From a virus, in the IMG/VR virus record IMGVR_UViG_3300006802_000291, positions 1-33,312 of that record: a stretch of 33,312 nt of DNA. One strand, given 5' to 3'. The stretch's first letter is position 1. The number at the start of each line of letters is the position of its first letter. Under the pieces are notes generated by a model that did no database searches, was not told where the DNA came from, and saw only the letters and a program-made list of their open reading frames with translations. The position numbers were made by a program, and so were the translations under genes. Positions 23,616 through 30,398 of the stretch are shown here, piece by piece.

Positions 23616-26083
23616 TGGCTGGCTTTGGCGTAAATGACATCCCGGAGAACCCTAATGCTGGGGGTACTCCCTCTGCAGGTAGGCCCCCTACTTTGCCTTC
23701 CGGGACAGCCGAAGGTATTGCAGGAATCTCTGGTACGATCAAGGACGTTTTTGATACGTACGATACGGTTACCAAGACGAAGATCGAGATGGAGGCCTTT
23801 AAGGGTGTCGATGATATTCTCCAAGGGAAGACCTTTGAGACAGGGGATGACACTGAGAAGCTCCCTCAGGCCCTTATAGACGGCCAGAAGTCTATTGATA
23901 GTCTTAGGGGTGCTGCTGAGCAGGGTGTTTTGTCACCTCTTGAGTTGGCAACCCAGATGTCTATGCTGTCTAAACGTCTAAGGAACGCAGTTCCTCAGGG
24001 GTATGGCAGCTATGTCAACCGTATGATCGGTCAGGCCCTTGGTAGCAACCCTGCAGATGACGAACGTAGAGCTCTTCTTCAGGAGATGGAAGACGCTAAG
24101 TCTAGTAGGGATTCTACGTACAAGTCTGACATGAGTTTCATCCACTCGAACATCGAAGTTATGGGTGATGATGTAGCCTCAGGAGCCTATAAGCAGGCAA
24201 CTGGTAGGGACTTTGGTTCTGACCTAGCTGCAGGTAATGTTCAGACTGGTGCTGCTAAAGAAGCTATTCTGGCTGTAAAGGGTAGAGACTATAGAGAGAG
24301 CCGAGTAGCTACCATCCTTAAGCAAGAGTCTAGTAAGCGTGACCTAGCCTATAATGAGCTAGCTGGGGACTGGATGAAGGACACTCTAGTAGCTACTGGC
24401 ACACCTTTCGCTGTCCTCCAGAAGACCTTCGATGACTTCCTTTCGAACGACAACACTATCGATTACGAAGAGTCCCTTAAGCTGAACCAGTTGATGAGCA
24501 CTGCTAAAGCCTATATGACTTCTCGTAAGATGGCCTTTATTGCAGAAAACAACCTGCCTAAGGACCAAGCTGAGCGTCTAGATAATGTCGTAGACAATAT
24601 GTTCTCTGGCTTCTCTGACGCTATTAACAACAAGGACACTGGGTACATTGGTGCCGCTATGCGTGACGCTAAGTACAGGCAGGAGTCTTATGTCCTAGCA
24701 GTACAGGGTCAACCTTTGTCTCAGCTGTCTAATGCTATGCAGCTGATGGGTTACCCAGATGAAGCACGAATGTTAGTCCTAGACGAAGCAGCTAGGACTA
24801 GCATGGGCTACAAAGACCTCTCTGAAGGGGTCCAGTATGAAATTGCACAGGCAAGAGCTCAGGTAGCTACTGGATTTACGTCTATGGCTACGGCTGTAGA
24901 CAACATCCAAGCGAACAACCCTACGGATAAGAAGCGTCTAGGTGCCCTAGTCATTGAAGACATGGTGGGGATGATTAACAATCCCAGTATGCCAGATGAG
25001 GGCCGAATTGCTCTAGCAAAGCAGATCTTTGGTAGTAAGAACCTAGACTTCATCGAGAGTAAGATCGCTCCTGCTCAGCGTGCAGACTTCTTCAAGCGTA
25101 TCATGTCCCCGAAGGTCATTGAAGCTATGAAGTCTGATCCTACAGCTAAGGCTCAGATGGAGAGGTATGCGGTAAACGCATTCTCAGCTATTACTAAGCC
25201 GTTTGCTGATCAGATTATCGATGGTAAGCAGAACGCTTACCTCTCTGATGTCACTTTTGATGGAAAGCATTTTGTCTATAGTGGTAGAGAGGCTACTTGG
25301 GGAGAAGCACTGACTACCCTAGACATGGACATGAAGGGTACTAGTGTCAATCTCTTCAAGGCTGTCAACGATATGAACACCTACATTGACGTTATGAGCA
25401 ACGTTATGGGTGAAGACTCTGGTAAGTGGCTTAGCAACTTCATGCCGGTAGACAGCATTAATGAGATGGAGAAGAACCCCACGTTCATTCAGGGACTGGC
25501 CTACAAGGTCCATGAATGGGTTACTGGGGCTGAGCACGGAGAGAACCCTAAGAATCAGGGTAAGAGCTACAGCCAGACTACTGCTGCAGTACCCCCGGAT
25601 GCTGGTCAAGTCCTTGATTTCATTAGTAAAGCTGAGGGAGCAGACTATAGTACTCTCTACGGCGGTACTAAGAAGGACATGAGCGGCATGACTGTTAGAG
25701 AGGTCATGGTGAACTCTAAGGCCCATGGTAAACGCAAAGGTTCAAGTGCTACAGGGCGATACCAGTTTATGTACAAGACACTTGGAGACCTTGTGGATCG
25801 TGAAATCATTGGGCTAGACGACAAGTTTACCCCTGAGACTCAAGACAAACTTGGGTATGCCCTCCTTCGTGATGCTGGTTGGGAAAGGTGGAAGGCAGGT
25901 AGGATCTCCGATGAGAAATTCCTGCACAACATCTCTGGTATCTGGGCTGGGATAGCCACTCCGTTTTCCAAGACGGGAGGCGGGAGGTACGACGGTACAG
26001 GGAAAAGAGGTGCCATCAATAAGGCTACGGTTAGCGTAGACGATGGCCTAGAGGTTCTCAGGGGGATCAAGTCTTTAGCGTAG
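23615..26083 (+). CDS. Internal virion protein with C-terminal muramidase domain
   Basis: 822 residues starting at ATG 23615 within TAATG. Residues 1-640 are largely helical and charged with Gly/Pro-rich N-terminus, as in T7 gp15-like ejection proteins. From about 665 a lysozyme-like domain begins: VLDFISKAEGADYSTLYGGT, whose Glu is the expected catalytic acid, then GSSATGRYQFMYKTLGDLVD, TPETQDKLGYALLRDAGW and ISGIWAGIATPFSKTGGGRY. These match phage GH104/COG4678-type muramidases or transglycosylases, which cut peptidoglycan locally during DNA entry. In T7 the wall-cutting domain is at the N-terminus of gp16; here it is at the C-terminus of a different protein. The domain call is firm, the gp15-like relation is inference. 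Confidence 0.85.
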   Translation: MAGFGVNDIPENPNAGGTPSAGRPPTLPSGTAEGIAGISGTIKDVFDTYDTVTKTKIEMEAFKGVDDILQGKTFETGDDTEKLPQALIDGQKSIDSLRGAAEQGVLSPLELATQMSMLSKRLRNAVPQGYGSYVNRMIGQALGSNPADDERRALLQEMEDAKSSRDSTYKSDMSFIHSNIEVMGDDVASGAYKQATGRDFGSDLAAGNVQTGAAKEAILAVKGRDYRESRVATILKQESSKRDLAYNELAGDWMKDTLVATGTPFAVLQKTFDDFLSNDNTIDYEESLKLNQLMSTAKAYMTSRKMAFIAENNLPKDQAERLDNVVDNMFSGFSDAINNKDTGYIGAAMRDAKYRQESYVLAVQGQPLSQLSNAMQLMGYPDEARMLVLDEAARTSMGYKDLSEGVQYEIAQARAQVATGFTSMATAVDNIQANNPTDKKRLGALVIEDMVGMINNPSMPDEGRIALAKQIFGSKNLDFIESKIAPAQRADFFKRIMSPKVIEAMKSDPTAKAQMERYAVNAFSAITKPFADQIIDGKQNAYLSDVTFDGKHFVYSGREATWGEALTTLDMDMKGTSVNLFKAVNDMNTYIDVMSNVMGEDSGKWLSNFMPVDSINEMEKNPTFIQGLAYKVHEWVTGAEHGENPKNQGKSYSQTTAAVPPDAGQVLDFISKAEGADYSTLYGGTKKDMSGMTVREVMVNSKAHGKRKGSSATGRYQFMYKTLGDLVDREIIGLDDKFTPETQDKLGYALLRDAGWERWKAGRISDEKFLHNISGIWAGIATPFSKTGGGRYDGTGKRGAINKATVSVDDGLEVLRGIKSLA

Positions 26084-26095
26084 GAGTAACTCTTA

Positions 26096-26407
26096 GTGTG
26101 GCGGAAGGACGGACAAGTAGACACTCGGTTCCTCCCAAAGATCATTAGGAGGCCACTCCTCCAGCATGGTGCTGAAGGTTTATCATGGCAAACCCTACAT
26201 AGTTGGGGTGAACCAAACGAAAAAGAAGGCCCTCCAGAGCCTACCATCGAAATAGACAGTAGGTTGGAGGGCTGTAGAAGGCTAGATACAGAGATCCATG
26301 AAGTGCTACATCTAGCATGTCCATGGATGCCAGAGTATGCAGTACGAAGAACTGCTACCTACCTAGCGAAGGTTCTCTGGCATATAGGATACAGGTTGAA
26401 ACAATAA
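26096..26407 (+). CDS. Small protein with HExxH zinc-protease motif
   Basis: 103 residues starting at GTG 26096 with AGGAG nine bases upstream. The N-terminal third is basic. From about residue 55 the text GCRRLDTEIHEVLHLACPWM contains HEVLH, a perfect HExxH motif in a predicted helix, followed by MPEYAVRRTATYLAKVLWHI and a short basic end. Small phage proteins with this layout (helix with HExxH, then Pro, then an EEAV...AxxLARxLWRLGY-like helix) are familiar to me, but I know no demonstrated activity. A Glu, His or Asp downstream that could serve as third zinc ligand is present (Glu82, His99). It is the last gene before the terminator at 26409 and could act late in infection. Confidence 0.78.
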   Translation: MWRKDGQVDTRFLPKIIRRPLLQHGAEGLSWQTLHSWGEPNEKEGPPEPTIEIDSRLEGCRRLDTEIHEVLHLACPWMPEYAVRRTATYLAKVLWHIGYRLKQ

Positions 26408-26408
26408 A

Positions 26409-26430
26409 GGGGCATCCGATTGGGTGCCCC
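26409..26430. terminator. Bidirectional rho-independent terminator between convergent gene blocks
   Basis: Arms GGGGCATCC and GGGTGCCCC pair over nine positions (one G-T wobble) around a GATT loop. Downstream on the plus strand is TTCTGCTTT. On the minus strand the hairpin is followed by TTTATTGTTT. It starts two bases after the plus-strand stop at 26407 and ends eight bases before the minus-strand stop at 26438, so it serves both the late and the replication blocks. Confidence 0.88.
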
Positions 26431-26437
26431 TTCTGCT

Positions 26438-26761
26438 TTAGCGGTAGTCTCCAGACCCTCCGATAACACCTCTTGTACTACGGTCACTCAGCTTATCAAG
26501 ATTCACCTGAGCAACCTGCTCAAGGGTGAAATCCATATCCTGAGCGATAGCTGCTATGTACCAGAGTACATCTCCTAGTTCTCTAATGGCACTGTCTTTG
26601 AAAGAGTCTTCGTAGAAGTCCCCACCGTAATCCCGGATCTGTTTACCGAACTTCTCTGCTACCTCCCCAGCCTCACCACACAATTTAAAGACAGCGTAGG
26701 TTAGGTCTGCTGAGGGCTTCCTTGTCTTCATGGCCTCTTTCATGTAGTCGTTCATAAGCAT
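26438..26761 (-). CDS. mazG: MazG-like nucleoside triphosphate pyrophosphohydrolase
   Basis: 107 residues. It hydrolyses (d)NTPs, and possibly alarmones, to monophosphates. The all-alpha MazG metal site is visible as ExxE...E in GEAGEVAEKFGK (Glu30, Glu33, Glu36) and ExxD in RELGDVLWYIAAIA (Glu61, Asp64). The ending DRSTRGVIGGSGDYR is the usual tail of phage MazG proteins. The start ATG 26761 is supported by AAGGAG on the minus strand (26774-26769), seven bases away, even though it overlaps the preceding small ORF by 77 bp. It is the last gene of the replication block, after ribonucleotide reductase. In marine phages MazG is often paired with nucleotide-metabolism genes; its true substrate here is unknown. 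Confidence 0.92.
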   Translation of the reverse strand: MLMNDYMKEAMKTRKPSADLTYAVFKLCGEAGEVAEKFGKQIRDYGGDFYEDSFKDSAIRELGDVLWYIAAIAQDMDFTLEQVAQVNLDKLSDRSTRGVIGGSGDYR

Positions 26762-26867
26762 TACACTTCTCCTTAACTAGGGTCAATTCGATACGCAGGT
26801 CAACGTTTTTACAGACCATCTCTCTATATCTAGTTTTGTAGTACTCAAGCTCTTCTTTAAGTGTCAT
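26685..26867 (-). CDS. Small coiled-coil ORF overlapping mazG, uncertain
   Basis: 60 residues beginning at ATG 26867, which overlaps the ribonucleotide reductase stop (ATGA), so coupled translation is plausible. The first 45 residues are charged and heptad-like (LKEELEYYKTRYREMVCKNV, then DLRIELTLVKEKCNAYERLH), consistent with a short coiled coil. The last third lies over the mazG start in another frame and looks less protein-like. There is no recognised family. Without this ORF there would be an otherwise unusual 100-bp gap between the reductase stop and the mazG start, which is weak support for its being real. Confidence 0.5.
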   Translation of the reverse strand: MTLKEELEYYKTRYREMVCKNVDLRIELTLVKEKCNAYERLHERGHEDKEALSRPNLRCL

Positions 26868-28567
26868 TCACAGCTCTTCACGCCAGTCTCAGGGTCGAAG
26901 TAGCAGGCAGCACCTTCACCTTCTTGAGGTGCAGTCTTTAGGATTCCTTCTCGCTTACCAGCTGATCGGAAGGTGGTACATCCTTTCGCCCCTCCTTCGT
27001 AGGCTTTCCAGTAGATGTTTTTGAAGTCTTCGAACGATACGTGGTCCCCGACGTTAAGGGTCTTAGAGACTGCAGAATCCATCCATTTGCTAGCCACCAG
27101 TAAGACAGAAAGATGTTCATCAATAGATAGTTCATCCGCTGTTTTACCCTTCACTTTCCAGTTGCGGTACCCGTAATCATCGATGGTTTCGGTTCTGGGC
27201 CCGTTAGGCGTTTGTATTGTTCGGGTGTAAGTGTGGGAGAAGACTGGTTCAATACCGCTTGAGACATTGTCTGCGACAAGAGAGATTGTCCCAGTTGGCG
27301 CAATGCTGGTAAGATGGGAATTCCGTATACCATAGCGTGCAATAGCCTCCTGTAGATTACGGTTCAGTTTCTTAACGAAGCCACGCTTACCATACAACTC
27401 GAAGTCAAAGGAGGGGAAAGGCCCCTTCTCCTGAGCTAGGGAGACAGACTGCCAGTAGATAGCATGAGTAAAGTCACGAAGGAGGTTATCGAGGTACTCA
27501 CAGAACTTCTTACTACCATACGGATAGCCTATCGCTTCGATGGCATTTGCAACACCTGTAACACCGAGTCCCATACGACGCTTCGAAATGGCTTCTTCGT
27601 ATTGCGATTCGAGAGGGTACAGAGCACGATCGACAACATTATCCATAGCACGAACAATATGAGGAATGTCGTCAAGTAGTTGATCAATATCAATATACTT
27701 ACTCTCTCCGTCTTGCTTAACGTATCGGACTAGATTTACACTACCGAGAAGACACGCTCCATTAGGAGGTAGGGGCTGCTCAGCACATGGGTTAGTAGCA
27801 GAGATCTCTTCACAGTAAGACAGGTTGTTAAGGAGATTGATGCGATCAATAAACAGGACCCCGGGTTCAGCCCAGTCCCAAGTGCTTCGCATAATCTCAT
27901 TCCAAAGGTTCCTTGCGTTAACGGTAGAGTACTTCCTTCCGTTGAACGTAAGATCAAACCCTTCGTTGTTCTTTACTGCATCCATGAACTCATCAGTAAC
28001 TGCTACCGAGACGTTGAAGTTCCGGAGGTCGCTTCCGTTCTGTTTGGCTCTAATGAACTCTTCGATGTCTGGGTGGGAAACGAGAAGCACACCCATTTGA
28101 GCTCCTCGTCGGTGTCCTGCTGCTGCAACAGTCGAACAAACTGCGTCAAAGATCCGCATGAAAGACACTGGCCCGGAAGAAACAGAACCTGTCTTGCTAA
28201 TCGTGTCTCCTCGAGGACGCAGGGTTGAGAAGTCGTATCCGATTCCACCTCCAAGTCGCATAGTTTCTGCAGCTTCTGCCGCTCTCTGCATAATTCCAGC
28301 CATTGAGTCCGGGATCGTTCCTGATACAAAGCAATTGTATGGTGTGACTTGCCTAGCAGCTCCCATAGCAGACTGAACGCGGCCAGCAGGTAGAAACCGC
28401 ATATCAAGCAGGATATCACGAAAAGAATTGTAGTGGTCATCGTTGTCTTTCAGAGCATCAGCAATCCGTGAACACTTCTCACGGAAGGATTCACCGGGCT
28501 GCCTGTACTTCAGTTCATCAATCTCGATAGAAATTGGTAGGGTAGGTCCGTGTTCTGCAGTGTTCAT
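26864..28567 (-). CDS. nrdJ: Class II (cobalamin-dependent) ribonucleotide reductase
   Basis: 567 residues. It reduces ribonucleotides to deoxyribonucleotides for phage DNA synthesis, with adenosylcobalamin generating the thiyl radical. Landmarks: Cys79 in TPYNCFVSG, ATNPCAEQPLPPNGACLLGS with Cys261 as the thiyl cysteine and Cys272 eleven residues on as the redox partner of Cys79, Asn259 and Glu263 as the catalytic pair, and APTGTISLVADNVSSGIEP as the phosphate-binding loop. Two cysteines near the end (Cys555, Cys566) could relay electrons. There is no radical-generating partner subunit (NrdB) or glycyl-radical motif, supporting class II. The compact size is normal for phage enzymes. It precedes mazG, and its stop overlaps a small ORF. 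The host would need to supply B12 and a thioredoxin-like donor. Confidence 0.93.
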   Translation of the reverse strand: MNTAEHGPTLPISIEIDELKYRQPGESFREKCSRIADALKDNDDHYNSFRDILLDMRFLPAGRVQSAMGAARQVTPYNCFVSGTIPDSMAGIMQRAAEAAETMRLGGGIGYDFSTLRPRGDTISKTGSVSSGPVSFMRIFDAVCSTVAAAGHRRGAQMGVLLVSHPDIEEFIRAKQNGSDLRNFNVSVAVTDEFMDAVKNNEGFDLTFNGRKYSTVNARNLWNEIMRSTWDWAEPGVLFIDRINLLNNLSYCEEISATNPCAEQPLPPNGACLLGSVNLVRYVKQDGESKYIDIDQLLDDIPHIVRAMDNVVDRALYPLESQYEEAISKRRMGLGVTGVANAIEAIGYPYGSKKFCEYLDNLLRDFTHAIYWQSVSLAQEKGPFPSFDFELYGKRGFVKKLNRNLQEAIARYGIRNSHLTSIAPTGTISLVADNVSSGIEPVFSHTYTRTIQTPNGPRTETIDDYGYRNWKVKGKTADELSIDEHLSVLLVASKWMDSAVSKTLNVGDHVSFEDFKNIYWKAYEGGAKGCTTFRSAGKREGILKTAPQEGEGAACYFDPETGVKSCE

Positions 28568-28571
28568 TCAA

Positions 28572-28835
28572 CTACTTACCTCGCTTCGGTTGGTCCTTGC
28601 GGTTCGCTTCTTTCGATATGACTCTAGTACGAGACGGAAGGCTTCCTTTTCTTGGGGCGTTAATGTGCCCAACTTCCTTTCCATCTCCCTTATGAACGGC
28701 TCCAGACTTCTCAGCCTTTCTTCGGGCTTTGTTCCTCTGCGCCCGCCTCTTCTTCTGCTCCGCAGTACCGTGGTATGCGTCGTATTCGGACCCTTCGGCA
28801 CCCTTCTTATAGACTCTCTTAGTATTCTTGGGCAT
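28572..28835 (-). CDS. Small basic HNH-like protein
   Basis: 87 residues, very rich in Lys and Arg. The pattern YDAYHGTAEQKKRRAQRNKA followed by KSGAVHKGDGKEVGHINAPR and TRVISKEANRKDQ resembles a small phage family in which HGxPEQxxxRAxRNxARR precedes KGDGKDVDH and LRVxSxxxNR, an HNH-type beta-beta-alpha core. Here the usual Asp-His pair is VGH instead of VDH and the Asn-rich segment is altered, so the nuclease may be inactive or act only in DNA binding. The start overlaps the upstream stop by one base, and the stop is four bases before the reductase start. Another ORF of 77 codons overlaps in a different frame; this frame is preferred on family resemblance. Confidence 0.72.
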   Translation of the reverse strand: MPKNTKRVYKKGAEGSEYDAYHGTAEQKKRRAQRNKARRKAEKSGAVHKGDGKEVGHINAPRKGSLPSRTRVISKEANRKDQPKRGK

Positions 28836-28999
28836 TAGCAGGGTTCCTCCGGAAACTCGATGTGGCCTTCAACATATAGTGTAACAAGAAGTTCCTCCTG
28901 TGTCAAATCATTGTGTTCCAAGATGTCTTCAAGAGTGTAGGTTTCTAGAAGCCTAATGACTCTTTCCAGTAGTTCGATCTTACCTCGATCCACTGCCAT
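28835..28999 (-). CDS. Small acidic helical protein, unknown function
   Basis: 54 residues from ATG 28999, which has GAGGG (minus strand) a few bases upstream. An upstream in-frame ATG at 29059 would add 20 residues lying over the metallophosphoesterase gene and lacks a clear ribosome site, so the short form is preferred. The text LLERVIRLLETYTLEDILEH, then NDLTQEELLVTLYVEGHIEF, suggests two or three short helices with an acidic end (PEEPC). Similar small acidic proteins with a LEHNDLTxEExLxxL signature occur in phage replication regions; no function is known to me. It overlaps the end of the metallophosphoesterase gene by 20 bases and its stop touches the HNH-like gene. Confidence 0.7.
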   Translation of the reverse strand: MAVDRGKIELLERVIRLLETYTLEDILEHNDLTQEELLVTLYVEGHIEFPEEPC

Positions 29000-29750
29000 A
29001 TTCCCTCTTAAGGGTTTCGAGACTGATGAATTGGGGGTTGTAGGTTCCGTTGGAGACATTACGTTTTACCACCACTCCTCTCCACCATAGTCTGTTGACG
29101 TTCCCCGCCCAGTCGGAGTCATAGTCTTGGTAGACTCCAGCCACGCATCCAATGATCTTGCGACCATCTGAACTGGTGCGGTAACAAAGGTCAGCAAGGT
29201 GGCTGTGACCCGCAGTGCAACTGGTGAACCGCTTAGTGACCAAGGAATAAGCAGGATGTTCACCACCAACAGGACGACCCATAAGACCGCTAACGTGGTA
29301 GTGAGCATAATGTATGCCATCGAGTGCAATAGTCCCCGGAGTGCCACCTTCATAGGGTATAACTTCATCATAGTACCTCTCCAGTTCTAGGTCCTGCATA
29401 CCAATAGCTCCCTCGAGCTCTGGCTGCATATTGATTGCCTTATTGATTCGTTCTTCGTGGTTCCCTACCAGAAAAATACGTCTGGGTAAACGTTTCTTAG
29501 CTGACTTAACGATAGACCAAAGGCGGTCATTGAAATCAAGGTGAGCATCAATGTCAGCACGGTAAGTCCTACCTTGGAAAGACTTACGCCCTTTGTCATA
29601 TCCTGACAGAGACGGCATATCAGCACTGTCCCCAAGATGGATAACAACATCTGGCTTAATGTCATTGATAAGATGGCCAAGATACTCAGCCCTTTTGTTA
29701 TGGTGTTGGTAGTGGGCGTGGGTGTCGGGTATGATCAAGTGGGTTGTCAT
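28980..29750 (-). CDS. Calcineurin-like metallophosphoesterase
   Basis: 256 residues. All metal-binding blocks of the superfamily are present in order: PDTHAHYQHH (DxH), VIHLGDSADMPS (GDxxD-like), FLVGNHEERI (GNHE), IHYAHYHVSG (His block) and CTAGHSHLAD (GHxH). Such two-metal enzymes act on phosphodiesters or phosphomonoesters; members include nucleases such as SbcD/Mre11 and protein or nucleotide phosphatases. At this length, with no capping domain and in a DNA-metabolism operon, a nuclease or DNA-end 3'-phosphatase role is possible, but substrate cannot be read from the motifs. ATG 29750 forms an ATGA overlap with the small Cys protein upstream. Confidence 0.9.
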   Translation of the reverse strand: MTTHLIIPDTHAHYQHHNKRAEYLGHLINDIKPDVVIHLGDSADMPSLSGYDKGRKSFQGRTYRADIDAHLDFNDRLWSIVKSAKKRLPRRIFLVGNHEERINKAINMQPELEGAIGMQDLELERYYDEVIPYEGGTPGTIALDGIHYAHYHVSGLMGRPVGGEHPAYSLVTKRFTSCTAGHSHLADLCYRTSSDGRKIIGCVAGVYQDYDSDWAGNVNRLWWRGVVVKRNVSNGTYNPQFISLETLKREYGSGSR

Positions 29751-29950
29751 CGGGGCTTCCGGTACTTGAAAGTTATATCTTGGGTTGGGCAGTAATAACA
29801 GTTATCACAAGGATAATCGGTTTCTTGACCAAGGCTTTCGCAGAAGAAGTAACTGTTCCAACCGGGTGTAACACGCAGGAGTATCTCTTCCTCATCAGTG
29901 AGATCTGCTATGTGGTAGGTCTGTCGTTTGTCAGGGAACTTTTCCATCAA
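29747..29950 (-). CDS. Small Cys-motif protein, possibly zinc-binding
   Basis: 67 residues. It starts MMEKFPDKRQTYHIADLTDE and has a C-terminal half with YFFCESLGQETDYPCDNCYY and a closing basic KYRKPR. Four cysteines, three of them as CxxCxxC, and nearby His could make a zinc site or simple redox site. I do not recognise the family. It overlaps endonuclease VII upstream and metallophosphoesterase downstream by four bases each (ATGA type), so it is translated in the same operon. The tight coupling and acidic N-terminus support a real gene; its role is open. Confidence 0.7.
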   Translation of the reverse strand: MMEKFPDKRQTYHIADLTDEEEILLRVTPGWNSYFFCESLGQETDYPCDNCYYCPTQDITFKYRKPR

Positions 29951-30396
29951 CTTTCCTTCTTTCTACGACTTCTAGGACGTTGCTTCGGTGCTATGTATCC
30001 GGTATATGGACCTTTAAGGTACTGAAAGGCACGATAAAGGATATCAGGGTTCCTGTTTCTTCCGATGATCGTCCTGTTACAGTGGGTGCAGAGGAGCCCA
30101 CGGATCTCCATAGTAACATGATCATGGTCTACCGCTAACCTTTTCTTAAAGACATCAGCATCCTTTTGACAAATGAAACACTTCCCACCCTGCTTCTTGA
30201 GTATCTTGAGGTACTCTTCTTCAGTGAGACCCCAAGTACGAAGAAGGTATGCAGCCTTTGTCTGACCCGGAGGTCTGTTAGCGTTACCCTTCATGTAGTA
30301 CTTCTTGCTTCGATGGTATGCATTAAGTTCTTCTCGGTTCTTCTCTCGGTACTTCCTTTGGTACTCAGCTTTCTTTTCTTTTGTACTATACGGCAT
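29947..30396 (-). CDS. Endonuclease VII (HNH recombination endonuclease)
   Basis: 149 residues. A basic helical N-terminus (STKEKKAEYQRKYREKNREE) precedes TWGLTEEEYLKILKKQGGKC, FICQK, LAVDHDHVTMEIRGLLCTHC and NRTIIGRNRNPDILYRAFQY. The paired CxxC motifs bind structural zinc and VDHDH is the catalytic core of the T4 endonuclease VII family, which resolves Holliday junctions and branches. T4 gp49 is 157 residues, so this is a near full-length form, but with a different N-terminus. In this operon it would debranch replicating DNA before packaging or release host DNA fragments. It starts at ATG 30396, two bases after the exonuclease stop. Confidence 0.92.
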   Translation of the reverse strand: MPYSTKEKKAEYQRKYREKNREELNAYHRSKKYYMKGNANRPPGQTKAAYLLRTWGLTEEEYLKILKKQGGKCFICQKDADVFKKRLAVDHDHVTMEIRGLLCTHCNRTIIGRNRNPDILYRAFQYLKGPYTGYIAPKQRPRSRRKKES

Positions 30397-30398
30397 CT

